This document shows, one piece after another, positions 7,171 through 14,722 of a stretch of DNA of 17,923 nucleotides. The stretch is taken from contig CAYJOD010000114.1 in NCBI GenBank assembly GCA_964371655.1, forward strand, positions 1-17,923, given 5' to 3'. Position numbers and translations under genes: made by a program. The stretch comes from CAZGSN01 sp964371655 (lineage in GTDB: Bacteria; Desulfobacterota; Binatia; HRBIN30). Positions within the stretch are counted from its first letter, which is position 1, and every line of letters starts with the position of its first letter. The notes under the pieces are model-generated. The model was not told the DNA's origin. It was given only the letters and a program-made list of their open reading frames with translations, and searched no databases.

Positions 7171-7197
7171 GCACCTGTTCCGCCGTGAGGCTTCGCC

Positions 7198-7827
7198 GTG
7201 CGCGCACCCTTCGACCTCCTCCTCGTTACCGATCGCAAACAAGTACCGGGCGATTCCCTGGTCTCGGTCGTGGAATCGGCGTTGGCCGGCGGTGTCGATG
7301 CTGTACAGTTGCGCGAGAAAGATCTGTCCACGCGCGAGCTCTTTGGGCTCGCGACGCAGCTGCGGGATCTGACGAGTCGCTACAAAGCCAAGCTCCTCAT
7401 CAACGACCGTATAGACGTCGCCCTGGCGGTTCACGCCGACGGAGCTCATCTCCCCGGGAGCTCATTCGACCCGCGTGAGGCGCGCGCGCTGCTTGGACCA
7501 AGCGCACTCATTGGTGTGTCGACGCACGGGCTCGAGCAGGTGGTAAGCGCGCAGCAAGCCGGTGCGGACTACATCGTCTTCGGTCCCGTTTACGACACAG
7601 CGTCGAAGCGGAAGTACGGAGCGCCGCTCGGACTAAACGCGCTCGCGCAAGTCACCGCGGTCGCACGCGTGCCGGTCATCGCCATCGGCGGCATCACCGC
7701 CGCACGAGTCCCTGAAGTCAGGCATTCCGGTGCCGCTGGTGTCGCCATGATCTCTGCCATTTTCTCGGCCGCCGACGCGCACGCCGCCGCCGTCGAGATT
7801 CGACGCTCTCTTGCAGACGAGGCGTGA
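7198..7827 (+). CDS. thiamine phosphate synthase ThiE or the related thiazole tautomerase TenI
   Basis: A 209-residue TIM-barrel protein of the ThiE/TenI superfamily. Motifs are QLREKDL (37-43), LLINDRIDVALAV (67-79), DGAHLPGSSF (81-90), GVSTHGLEQ (106-114), DYIVFGPVYDTASK (124-137) and VIAIGGI (160-166). ThiE couples HMP pyrophosphate to thiazole phosphate; TenI aromatises the ThiG product. HLPxxSF in place of the ThiE consensus HLGQxD leans towards TenI, while GPVYDTASK resembles ThiE's GPxxxTxTK. The two roles cannot be separated by eye. The start is GTG at 7198, with GAGG 7 nt upstream. It follows thiS-thiG on the same strand, consistent with either role. Confidence 0.88.
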   Translation: MRAPFDLLLVTDRKQVPGDSLVSVVESALAGGVDAVQLREKDLSTRELFGLATQLRDLTSRYKAKLLINDRIDVALAVHADGAHLPGSSFDPREARALLGPSALIGVSTHGLEQVVSAQQAGADYIVFGPVYDTASKRKYGAPLGLNALAQVTAVARVPVIAIGGITAARVPEVRHSGAAGVAMISAIFSAADAHAAAVEIRRSLADEA

Positions 7828-8193
7828 CCAGTCGCCTGTTCTTCGAGGGAAGCAAACGTAGCCGCCGTCGCCAGAGGTTGTCTCGCAACCCGCAGGGCGC
7901 GCAGCCGCGCGCCCCTACGGCATACGGCGTTCCTCGGTGTTCTTGTAGGGGCGCGCGGCTGCGCACCCTCATCGGTGGGTTTTGAGACAACCTCGCCAGA
8001 CGGTGGCGCGGATGGAAGGGTCGAAGATCTTCGGCCGCCCTCTGGCGACCGCAGCCCGCGGAGTTCTTCTAGCCGCGGCCGCCAGGCCGTGGCATCTGCA
8101 CTCAGCGCAGTCCTGTTGGCTCCTCCGCCTTGCCATCAGCCGCGACCTCAAATAGAGACCGTGCCTACCTTTTGATCCGGCAAAGGGGTTCCC
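7828..8193. repeat. 366-nt spacer dominated by a nested type-B inverted element
   Basis: No supported gene. 7858-8008 is a nested inverted element (separate entry). The remaining part, 8009-8190, contains imperfect GC-rich dyads such as CCGCCCTCTGGCGACCGC and GCGGCCGCCAGGCC, but no clear promoter or RNA gene. Confidence 0.7.
7858..8008. repeat. nested inverted repeat: type-B outer arms and GGGCGCGCAGCCGCGCGCCC inner arms
   Basis: The outer arms are 7858-7893 (GTAGCCGCCGTCGCCAGAGG then TTGTCTCGCAACCCGC) and 7977-8008 (GGGTTTTGAGACAACC then TCGCCAGACGGTGGCG), approximate reverse complements. The inner arms, 7895-7918 and 7945-7968, are 24-nt reverse complements with a single mismatch, separated by 26 nt. 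The whole is about 150 bp, the size and shape of a MITE-like or bacterial interspersed element. The outer arm recurs at 5917-5947 and 17135-17171 without the inner arms. Confidence 0.85.
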
Positions 8194-8739
8194 GTGGCAG
8201 GAATGGTTCGGAATGAGGTCGCGCCGCGGACCGGCTCCGGGCGCGGCGGCCAAGGCGCGGCGGCGCGGATGCCGATACGAGTCCGGGTCTTACGCAATGA
8301 GGCGGATCGTGCCGCCGCTTACGACATCCGCCTGCGCGTCTTCCATCGCGAGCAGGGCATCTCTCGCGAGGAGGAGTTCGATGCCGACGATGAGATTGCA
8401 ACACACGTTCTTGCCTGCTGCGACGGGAAGGCCATCGGCACGGGCCGCATCGTCTCTCACGACGGCTTCGCCAAGATCGGACGCATGGCCGTGCTGGCGA
8501 CGCATCGACGTGGCGGCGTCGGCAAGGCAATCGTTCGCAGGCTGATCGCGCTTGGGCGGGCGCAGGGGCATGATCGCTTTGTGTTACACGCGCAGGTACA
8601 CGCCCTTCCCTTCTATGCGGGGCTGGGGTTTCGACCGGTTGGGAGCGAGTTCGAGGAAGCAGGTATCCCGCATCGCAAGATGGAGCGTACGGTTCGCAAG
8701 GGGCAGTCCCTAATTAGTCCCGCACGGGGAAAGTCTTGA
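8194..8739 (+). CDS. GNAT family N-acetyltransferase
   Basis: A 181-residue protein with a complete GNAT fold. It should transfer an acyl group from acetyl-CoA to an amine; the acceptor is unknown. Motifs are IRLRVFHREQGI (45-56), EEEFDADDEIATHVL (59-73), IGTGRIV (81-87), IGRMAVLATHRRGGVGKAI (95-113; RRGGVG binds the CoA pyrophosphate), FVLHAQVHALPFYAGLGF and EAGIPHRKM. This pattern is typical of the ElaA/YjcF-like GNAT branch. The GTG at 8194 has AAAGGGG about 6 nt upstream. The first 25 residues are low-complexity and the fold begins at an in-frame ATG (8269), so that start is possible. The gene stands alone between two repeat-filled spacers. Confidence 0.88.
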   Translation: MAGMVRNEVAPRTGSGRGGQGAAARMPIRVRVLRNEADRAAAYDIRLRVFHREQGISREEEFDADDEIATHVLACCDGKAIGTGRIVSHDGFAKIGRMAVLATHRRGGVGKAIVRRLIALGRAQGHDRFVLHAQVHALPFYAGLGFRPVGSEFEEAGIPHRKMERTVRKGQSLISPARGKS

Positions 8740-8751
8740 GCGGCACGGAAA

Positions 8752-8844
8752 GGAGATGGCAAACCGAAAACAGGAAACCGGAAGCTGGCAACTGGTCAAT
8801 TTACCGGTTTTCCATCTCCGGTTTGCGGTGTCCTGTTTTCCATT
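8752..8844. repeat. type-A inverted repeat pair between GNAT and SDR genes
   Basis: The left arm 8752-8788 (GGAGATGGCAAACCGAAAAC then AGGAAACCGG) and the right arm 8804-8844 (CCGGTTTTCCATCTCCGG then CCTGTTTTCCATT) are approximate reverse complements with a 15-nt spacer. It is the same family as 1175-1280, with the same ACAGGAAACCG core. The pair lies 13 nt after the GNAT stop and 45 nt before the SDR start. Confidence 0.8.
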
Positions 8845-8875
8845 TCTTGCTGTTCGGTTCCGGCTCTGCCGGGTT

Positions 8876-8892
8876 AGGAGGATACGCACGTG
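8876..8892 (+). promoter_or_regulatory. strong ribosome binding site fixing a GTG start
   Basis: AGGAGG about 8 nt before the GTG at 8890 decides the SDR start. It is the best Shine-Dalgarno match in the window. Confidence 0.75.
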
Positions 8893-9726
8893 AAGGATTT
8901 GGAAGGAAGAGTTGCAATCGTTACCGGAGCCGGTCGCCCCAAGGGAATCGGTCGCGCCACGGCGTTGCGTCTCGCCGAGCTCGGCGCCCACGTCGTGGTG
9001 ACCGATCTGTGTCGCAAGTACGAAGGCGACCTCGCATTTTACGGCGTCGGCGACGACCGGGTCGCCCTCGACGCGCTGGCGGCGGAGATCGAAGCTCGCG
9101 GTGGCGGCGCCTTAGCGTGCGGGGTCGACGTCACCAAGCGCGACGAGATCGAAGCCTGCGTCGAGCAAGTCATGGCGCGCTTCGGGGGCATCGACATCCT
9201 CTTCAACAATGCCGGCACCGCGGTCGGTGTCGGTCCGTTCCTGGCAATGACGCAGCAGCAGTGGGACCTTAGCCTCGCGGTCAACGTCACCGGCATGTAC
9301 CACTTCTCCCAACTGGTGATCCCGAAGATGATCGAGCGCGGCACCGGGGTCATCATCAATACGTCGTCGACCGCCGGCTTGGGCGCCGGCGAGATGATGT
9401 GCGGCTACCACACCTCCAAGTTCGCCGTCGTCGGCTTCACCAAGGCGATCGCCGCCGAGTTCGGCCAGTTCGGCATTCGCTGCAACACTGTGTGTCCGGG
9501 CATGGTCGACACCGACCTCGGCGACTCGGAGTATGAATTCATCTCGCAGATGGAAGGCATCAGCATCGACGCGGCGCGCAGCCGTGCCGCCGAGAAGATT
9601 GCCCTGCGCCGGCAATGCAAGCCGGAGGAAGTTGCGGAGGTGGTCGCGTGGTTGTGCACCGACGCCGCCAGCTACCTGAGCGGCGTCGCCCTCCCGATCG
9701 CCGGTGGCATGGCGCCAGGGTTGTGA
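8890..9726 (+). CDS. SDR family NAD(P)-dependent oxidoreductase
   Basis: A 278-residue classical short-chain dehydrogenase/reductase. The cofactor loop is TGAGRPKGIG (12-21). Asp39 at the end of the second beta strand favours NAD(H) over NADP(H). NNAG is at 106-109, and the catalytic set is Asn132, Ser160, Tyr173 and Lys177 (YHTSK). PGMVDTDL (203-210) follows the active site as usual. The insertion between VVVTDLCRKYEGDLAF and DALAAEI is a little longer than in small SDRs, as in several uncharacterised acyl- or sterol-type dehydrogenases. Substrate unknown. It starts at GTG with a strong AGGAGG site. It runs convergently with the penicillin-acylase gene downstream and shares no operon with a recognisable pathway. 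Confidence 0.93.
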   Translation: MKDLEGRVAIVTGAGRPKGIGRATALRLAELGAHVVVTDLCRKYEGDLAFYGVGDDRVALDALAAEIEARGGGALACGVDVTKRDEIEACVEQVMARFGGIDILFNNAGTAVGVGPFLAMTQQQWDLSLAVNVTGMYHFSQLVIPKMIERGTGVIINTSSTAGLGAGEMMCGYHTSKFAVVGFTKAIAAEFGQFGIRCNTVCPGMVDTDLGDSEYEFISQMEGISIDAARSRAAEKIALRRQCKPEEVAEVVAWLCTDAASYLSGVALPIAGGMAPGL

Positions 9727-10048
9727 CGGCGCCGCATCCGTAGGTTGCATTTCTCACCGCAGAGACGCCGAGACGCGGAGTAAGCCCTGGATCGTTGGAA
9801 GGACTGTGATTCCGGCTGGATCGAATCCCGGCTCTCCGCTGTTTCGACGGATGGCTAATCCCGAAAAATTCTGTTGGAATCACGGATTCCACGGATCAAC
9901 ACGGATAAGGAAGAACAACTACAACAATTTGCAGAGGGACCGCGACACAGAAGCCTGGCGGACAAATTCTTCCGATCCGAACGAAGGTGTTTCCTCTTCA
10001 TATCCGTGCCCATCCGTGAAATCCGGCGTTCCAATTGATGTGTTTGGG
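9727..10048. repeat. 322-nt convergent spacer of nested inverted repeats
   Basis: It lies between the SDR and the penicillin-acylase gene, which converge. Most of it is explained by the two inverted pairs in the next entry. The ORF at 9704-10084 is translation of the repeats. No rho-independent terminator with a T-tract is visible, though the large dyads could serve that role. Confidence 0.75.
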
Positions 10049-10084
10049 CTAATTCCGCTCCGCGCCTCTGCGTCTCTGCGGTGA
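9754..10084. repeat. nested inverted repeats: CTCTGCGTCTCTGCGG outer, CACGGATxxCACGGAT inner
   Basis: The outer arms are 9754-9780 (TCACCGCAGAGACGCCGAGA then CGCGGAG) and 10058-10084 (CTCCGCGCCTCTGCGTCTCT then GCGGTGA), near-perfect reverse complements of 27 nt. The inner arms are 9881-9908 (CACGGATTCCACGGATCAAC then ACGGATAA) and 9999-10030 (CATATCCGTGCCCATCCGTG then AAATCCGG). The right outer arm lies inside the last codons of the penicillin-acylase gene. Both pairs use short G/C-rich units spaced about 7-10 nt apart. Confidence 0.8.
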
Positions 10085-12490
10085 AGTCATGGTGGGACGG
10101 GCGCGCAAGCCCTTCGCTTCGACGACCACGCGTTCGCTGACGTTGGGCACGGCGCCGGCCGGCCACAGTGCCGAGCGAAAGTACTCGAAGCGGTACCAGC
10201 CTTGGGTGAGACTGCCGAAGTAGGTGCTGCCGGGATCGCCACTCGGACCCGAAGTGTGGGCGAACAGGGCCTCGTCGGGTTTGGCAAGATCGCAGATGAA
10301 GCGGCTGGTAGCACCCGCGAGTGGTCGCATGCCACCACCCATGGGAACGGAGATTGCGGGGCTTACGGTGTAGACGTCGCCGGAAAATGCCGCGTCGAGC
10401 GCCGTGAAATATCGCCCCACGATGGGTACCTCCCCGAACAGAGTAGAGAGGCGCAGCCGCTGCACGGCTCCCCACGTCCAGGCCGACAGATCGGGGCCGC
10501 GGTCCCGGGTCAGTCGTCGCGTCGCCTTCGCAAAGGCTGCTGCTACCAGCGAAGCGAGGGGCGCGCCGGCGGCGCGCTCGATATCGCCACGCAGGGGATC
10601 GCCGTCATCGAGCAGCACCCTCTGCAGACGCGGTGTCGAGCGTCGCGTGCTCAAGAAGCGGTGCGCGATCTCTTTTCCCAGCAACGCGCCCCACACGTGG
10701 CGGCCGAGCTCGTGCAGCGTAAACACGTAGAGCGGTGCACCCAGCGAATCGCAATCGAAACGTCCATCCCAATCCGCCAGCGCGCCGAGCTTCGTCGCCA
10801 TGTCAGCCGGCAGCGTGCCTGCCGTCTCGATCATGCGCACCAGCGCGTCGCGTAACGGCACGCCGTAGTCCGAGCCGATGTCCCTCTGCAGGGCGGCGAA
10901 GCTGTCGGACGTGTGTTGGTCGCTGGCGCCGAGAAAGGCCTCGATGCGGGTCTGGCGATGCAGCGGCTCGGGATGAACCGCGCTGGTGAGCTGCCGGTAG
11001 TTGTTCGGATCGGTAATCGAGTTCGCCGAGCATACGAACCCGCGCTCGGGGTTGATCATCTTCGGATTCTCCGAGTACGGCAGGAAGCCATCGCATTGGG
11101 CCTCGGGGTCGTGAGCGTCGCGCACGAACAAGCCGTCGCGCCGGCGCCGCGGCAGGCGGCCGAATGGCTCCCAGGCGATGTCTCCGTCCTTGTGACCATA
11201 GACATGATTGAAGTCGAACGGCCCGTCGTTGATGAGATCGAGGCCGGCACGATGCTCGGCGACACTCTTGGCTGCCGCGAGCTGTAGGTAGCCGTCGAAG
11301 TAATGCGCGAGGTCGGCGGAAACGTAGCGCAGAGCGAGGTCGGTGCCGTCGTGGTGCTTCCAATTGGGATAGACGACGCCGTGCTCGCAGCTTTCCCATT
11401 CCAAGAGGCGATCGCGACCGAAGCGGACGTAGTGCAGCTCGCGGTGGCGTGTCAGCGGCGCGTCGCCCTGCGAGATTCGATAGCGGTTGCGGTCGTGCGG
11501 CAAGCGCTCGAGGCGGTAGAGGTCCCAAGCATCGCGGAAGGCGGTGGTCACGCCCCACGCCAGCGAACCGTTGTGGCCGTACCCGAAAATCGGGCAGCCC
11601 AACATCAACCCGCCTTGGATGCGGTACCGCGGGCAATCGAGATGGGCGTGATACCAGAACGTCGGCAACGGCAGGAACGGCACGTGTGGATCATTGGCGA
11701 CGATGGGTGCCCCGGACGCGGAGCGTGCCGCGCTCACCGCCCAATTGTTACTGCCGGTCGAAGCCAGATGCAGAGGTACGTCCGGCTCGGCACCGGCGCG
11801 GTTGCGATAGGTGGTCGGCACGTCGGCCCACGGCGCCTCCGGGAATATACGTTTCGCACCTTCATCCCCGAGCTGACCGCGAATCGCATCGAAGACGAGC
11901 TCGATATCGAGCGGCGCGAGGGCGACGACGAAGGCGCAGGTCTGGGCGCAAAGCAGCGCGTCGGCAGGATGCCAGGGTCGCAGCGCCCCGAGCACGAGGT
12001 ACTCCGGAGGGTAGACACCGCCCATCGCCGTCAGCGCCGCGTTGATCCCTTCGGCAAAGGCTTCAACGCAGGCGCGTGCGCGTGAGCTCAGGCGCGGCAC
12101 GGCGGCGCGACTGTTGGCTTCGAAGCCGAGCGGACGGATGAACGCGTCGAGGTCGATGACCCCCTTGCCGGGAAACACATCGCTCTTCTTCGGCAGGCGG
12201 AGGTTGCCCACCAGCTCGGTCAAGCGCCCGGCGCCGAGGTGGCGCAGAAGATCGATCAGAAAAAAGCGGTCGGCGCCCTGCAGGTAGCCGAGGGCGCGAT
12301 AGAGGTCAGGCTCGTGCTCGGCATAGATGTGCGGGATGCCATTCGTATCGCGCACGATCTCGGTGCGCCCCGACATCGGCGGCAGCAAGTCAGCGCGCAG
12401 CGGCGGGAACGATTGCGGCTGCGGCGGATAGCGAAGCGCGGAGATAGTCCGCCGCAGCATGGCGAGTCGACGTTTGCGTGGGAGGTCCAT
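10049..12490 (-). CDS. penicillin acylase family Ntn-hydrolase (peptidase S45-like)
   Basis: An 813-residue precursor of the penicillin/cephalosporin/acyl-homoserine-lactone acylase family. EIVRDTNGIPHIYA (44-57) and the ALGYLQGADRFFLIDLLR block (66-83) are the usual alpha-chain start. The autocatalytic cleavage site and nucleophile are at STG-SNNWAVS, making Ser247 the beta-chain N-terminus. VANDPHVP, GYGHNGSLAWGVT and VYGHKDGDIAW carry the other conserved beta-chain residues. It would hydrolyse an amide bond of an unknown acylated substrate. Most relatives are exported, but no signal peptide is visible: the N-terminus is MDLPRKRRLAMLRRT. A start further upstream is not available. The C-terminal residues after KGLRARP (TMTSPQRRRGAERN) come from a dispersed repeat that also gives the stop codon. 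It follows sppA on the same strand after 161 nt. Confidence 0.92.
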   Translation of the reverse strand: MDLPRKRRLAMLRRTISALRYPPQPQSFPPLRADLLPPMSGRTEIVRDTNGIPHIYAEHEPDLYRALGYLQGADRFFLIDLLRHLGAGRLTELVGNLRLPKKSDVFPGKGVIDLDAFIRPLGFEANSRAAVPRLSSRARACVEAFAEGINAALTAMGGVYPPEYLVLGALRPWHPADALLCAQTCAFVVALAPLDIELVFDAIRGQLGDEGAKRIFPEAPWADVPTTYRNRAGAEPDVPLHLASTGSNNWAVSAARSASGAPIVANDPHVPFLPLPTFWYHAHLDCPRYRIQGGLMLGCPIFGYGHNGSLAWGVTTAFRDAWDLYRLERLPHDRNRYRISQGDAPLTRHRELHYVRFGRDRLLEWESCEHGVVYPNWKHHDGTDLALRYVSADLAHYFDGYLQLAAAKSVAEHRAGLDLINDGPFDFNHVYGHKDGDIAWEPFGRLPRRRRDGLFVRDAHDPEAQCDGFLPYSENPKMINPERGFVCSANSITDPNNYRQLTSAVHPEPLHRQTRIEAFLGASDQHTSDSFAALQRDIGSDYGVPLRDALVRMIETAGTLPADMATKLGALADWDGRFDCDSLGAPLYVFTLHELGRHVWGALLGKEIAHRFLSTRRSTPRLQRVLLDDGDPLRGDIERAAGAPLASLVAAAFAKATRRLTRDRGPDLSAWTWGAVQRLRLSTLFGEVPIVGRYFTALDAAFSGDVYTVSPAISVPMGGGMRPLAGATSRFICDLAKPDEALFAHTSGPSGDPGSTYFGSLTQGWYRFEYFRSALWPAGAVPNVSERVVVEAKGLRARPTMTSPQRRRGAERN

Positions 12491-12554
12491 GACCCGTCAG
12501 CTGTTACCCGAAGCGTCGCTCCGGGGTCAATCCGGCCACCAACGCGGCCGTCTG

Positions 12555-12645
12555 CAGTGTTCAGTGTTCAGTGTTCAGTGTTCAGTGTTCAGTTCTTGGG
12601 CGATAGGCTCGCGACTGCGGACCGTCAACTGTCGACTCTCAACTG
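12555..12645. repeat. paired 7-bp tandem arrays between sppA and the acylase gene
   Basis: CAGTGTT is repeated five times in perfect tandem (12555-12589), followed by CAGTT. After 30 nt comes a second heptad array: TCAACTG, TCGACTC, TCAACTG (12625-12645). The second array read on the other strand has CAGTTGA units, so the two face each other as inverted heptads. It occupies the space downstream of the sppA stop and upstream of the acylase start. Confidence 0.85.
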
Positions 12646-12651
12646 CAGCCC

Positions 12652-14379
12652 TCACCGCAGCTCGATGCGCTCCGGCATCAGGGTGAGCACCGAGTGTTCT
12701 TCGAATGGGAGCAAGAGCGCGTCGGTCGCTGTTTGCAGGAGCGGTGGGAGATGGACACGTGTCTGCAAGTCGAGCAGCTCGCTCAGATTGCTGAGGAAGC
12801 CTTCGGCGCGCGGAAAGAAAACCAGATCGGTCTCCTCGTCGGCACCGATTCCGGCGAGCTGTTTGGCCGCGGCTTCGGCATCGTGAAAGCCGCCGAGCTG
12901 ATCCACCAAGCCGATCTCCTTGGCTTGAGCGCCGGTCCACACGCGGCCGCGTCCGATCTCGTTGACACGCTCGCTGCTGAGCTTGCGGCCGTCGGCGACG
13001 CGATCGACGAAGACGCCGTAGACATGCTCCATCTCCTGCACCAGACGGCGGCGGCGCTCTGGGTCGAGAGGGCTGGTCAGATCGTTCATGTCGGCAAATT
13101 TGCCACGCGTGATCGTCTCGCTGTTGATGCCCAACTTGCGCAGAAGATTCCGAATGTAGGGGCGCATCGAGACGACACCGATGGATCCGGTCATCGTGCC
13201 GGGTTCGGCAAGGATACGATCCGCGCCGGCTGCGATGTAGTAGCCGCCCGAGGCGGCCACGTCGGACATCGAGACCACGAGCGGCTTGCGCTTGCGCGCC
13301 GATTGCGTGGCGCGCCAGATGAGGTCGGAGGCCAGGGCCGAGCCCCCGGGGCTGTCGACGCGCAAAATGATTGCCTTGATGTCGTCCTCGTCCTGAACAT
13401 CGCTCAGTGCTTCAGACAACGTGTCGGCGCCGACAATCTCGTTGCCCGGCGTGCGGCCGCCGGCGCCGGTGACGATGTTGCCGGCGGCGTAGATGACCGC
13501 GATCTTGGCGCGTCCGGGCAAACGCACCCGGGTACGGCGACTCGCGACATATTCCTTTGCCGAGACGAGCGGCACCTCGGGGCTGAGCTCAGCTTCGAGA
13601 TCCTGCATGTGCTTGACACCGTCACAGAGCTTCGCCGCTTCGAGGTCGCTTCCTGTCGCCGGCGCCTTATCCATCAACGCGCGCACCTCGGTCGCGGTCA
13701 GACCGCGGGCGCTGGCGATATCGGCAACGATCTGGCCGCTCATGCTGTCGAGCAGCGAGTTCGCCATCTCGCGATGTGGGGCGGTCATTTCCTTGTTGGC
13801 AATCATGTCGCCAAAGGTCTTGTACTCGCGAATCTTCTCGACGTTCACTTCAACGTCGAGCTTCTCCCAAACACCGCCGAGGAAGAGGAACTGGGCGGCA
13901 AGCCCGCTCAGCGGCACACTCGAGACGGGCGACAGGTAGAGAGGGTGTGCCGCCGAGGCGACGTAGTACTCGAGGGTGCCGGTGCCCGACTCCTCTTCGA
14001 TCAAACTGATCACGCGCTTGCCCGCAGCCGAAAGCTCCATCAGCGCCGCGCGAATTTCTTGAGCCTTTCCCCAACCGATGGAGAGTGGAGTGATGCGTAC
14101 AAGCACGCCCTCGATGCGTGCATCGTCGCGGATGCGCCGGAGGAGGTCCAAAAGGTCGAGAAAGCCGCCCGGCTGCTCTCGCAGCAAACGCCCGAGGACA
14201 CCGCGTGGAGGGGCTTCGCGATACGATCCGGCGAGGTCGATCTGCACGAAGCTGCCCTGGCTGATCTGTGGGCCGAGCTCGGCGATCTCGACAATCGTAG
14301 CGGCAATCACCGCAACGACGCAGAACAGCAGGACGTAACGCCAGCGCTTTCGCATCCCCTTTGTATGCCCCGTGCTCAT
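12652..14379 (-). CDS. sppA: signal peptide peptidase SppA, 67K-type (peptidase S49)
   Basis: A 575-residue membrane-anchored serine protease of tandem-domain SppA architecture. It degrades signal peptides left in the membrane after secretion. A single hydrophobic segment (about residues 14-35) anchors it with the catalytic domains outside the cytoplasm. The catalytic Lys/Ser dyad is visible: Lys187 in REYKTFGD of the N-terminal repeat and Ser377 in DVAASGGYYIA of the C-terminal repeat. DSPGGSALASD (342-352), TGSIGV and GRVWTGAQAKEIGLVDQLGG are further S49 hallmarks. I chose the ATG at 14379; the next in-frame ATG (14355), just before RKRWRYVLL, has AAAGGGG almost touching it and is also possible. 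An upstream extension to 14460 adds an unlikely arginine-rich stretch. The penicillin-acylase gene follows on the same strand. Confidence 0.94.
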   Translation of the reverse strand: MSTGHTKGMRKRWRYVLLFCVVAVIAATIVEIAELGPQISQGSFVQIDLAGSYREAPPRGVLGRLLREQPGGFLDLLDLLRRIRDDARIEGVLVRITPLSIGWGKAQEIRAALMELSAAGKRVISLIEEESGTGTLEYYVASAAHPLYLSPVSSVPLSGLAAQFLFLGGVWEKLDVEVNVEKIREYKTFGDMIANKEMTAPHREMANSLLDSMSGQIVADIASARGLTATEVRALMDKAPATGSDLEAAKLCDGVKHMQDLEAELSPEVPLVSAKEYVASRRTRVRLPGRAKIAVIYAAGNIVTGAGGRTPGNEIVGADTLSEALSDVQDEDDIKAIILRVDSPGGSALASDLIWRATQSARKRKPLVVSMSDVAASGGYYIAAGADRILAEPGTMTGSIGVVSMRPYIRNLLRKLGINSETITRGKFADMNDLTSPLDPERRRRLVQEMEHVYGVFVDRVADGRKLSSERVNEIGRGRVWTGAQAKEIGLVDQLGGFHDAEAAAKQLAGIGADEETDLVFFPRAEGFLSNLSELLDLQTRVHLPPLLQTATDALLLPFEEHSVLTLMPERIELR

Positions 14380-14653
14380 GAGGACTGCAATGTGTGGGTG
14401 GCGCCGCGTTCTCGCGTACCAGGGTGCGCATGTCCGACGAAAACGAAGAGATCCCGGCACCCACTACTGCGGTCCCAGCCACGCCTGCGAGGTGGAGCAA
14501 TTGCGCCTAGCCGCCGCCCTGCCTCAGCTCGCGGACTCAATCGAGCGCGCGGAAGGCCGAGCACTGGTGGGCGTAACCACGCAACGCTCACCGCCGGCGG
14601 CGGCGCTGTTCAACCGCGCACAGCTCGTGTTCAAGCGGCCGTTTGGGAAGTAG
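14372..14653 (+). other. doubtful short ORF, possible gene remnant
   Basis: A 93-codon frame opposite to and slightly overlapping the sppA start. Its second half (about 14490-14653, ending RAQLVFKRPFGK) has GC-rich third positions like a real gene. The first half does not: another frame gives a plausible acidic start (MSDENEEIPAPTTAVP from 14430) that stops after 26 codons. This could be a frameshifted relic or chance. I recognise no family, and there is no good ribosome site. The surrounding stretch 14380-14722 holds nothing else I can name. Confidence 0.2.
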
Positions 14654-14659
14654 GCCTAA

Positions 14660-14689
14660 TTGGCTCACGTCCTTCCGTGGGACGATAAT
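14660..14689 (+). promoter_or_regulatory. possible sigma-70-type promoter
   Basis: TTGGCT (14660-14665) and GATAAT (14684-14689) are separated by 18 nt, placing a start site near 14696, just before the ribosome site AGAAGGGGA of the small DUF1566-tail ORF. The match is by eye only. Confidence 0.35.
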
Positions 14690-14722
14690 CCGCCTATCTT
14701 TGCGAGTAGAAGGGGAATCGCG

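Noticed and set aside
9704..10084. 126-codon frame after the SDR gene
   Set aside because: It overlaps the SDR end and then reads through the nested inverted repeats; no protein family is recognisable.
12555..12594. CAGTGTT array considered as a CRISPR-like array
   Set aside because: The period is 7 bp with no spacers, so it is a simple tandem repeat.
12694..14688. 664-codon plus-strand frame opposite sppA
   Set aside because: Although long, it is the complement of an SppA gene with all catalytic motifs; long antisense frames are expected in high-GC DNA.
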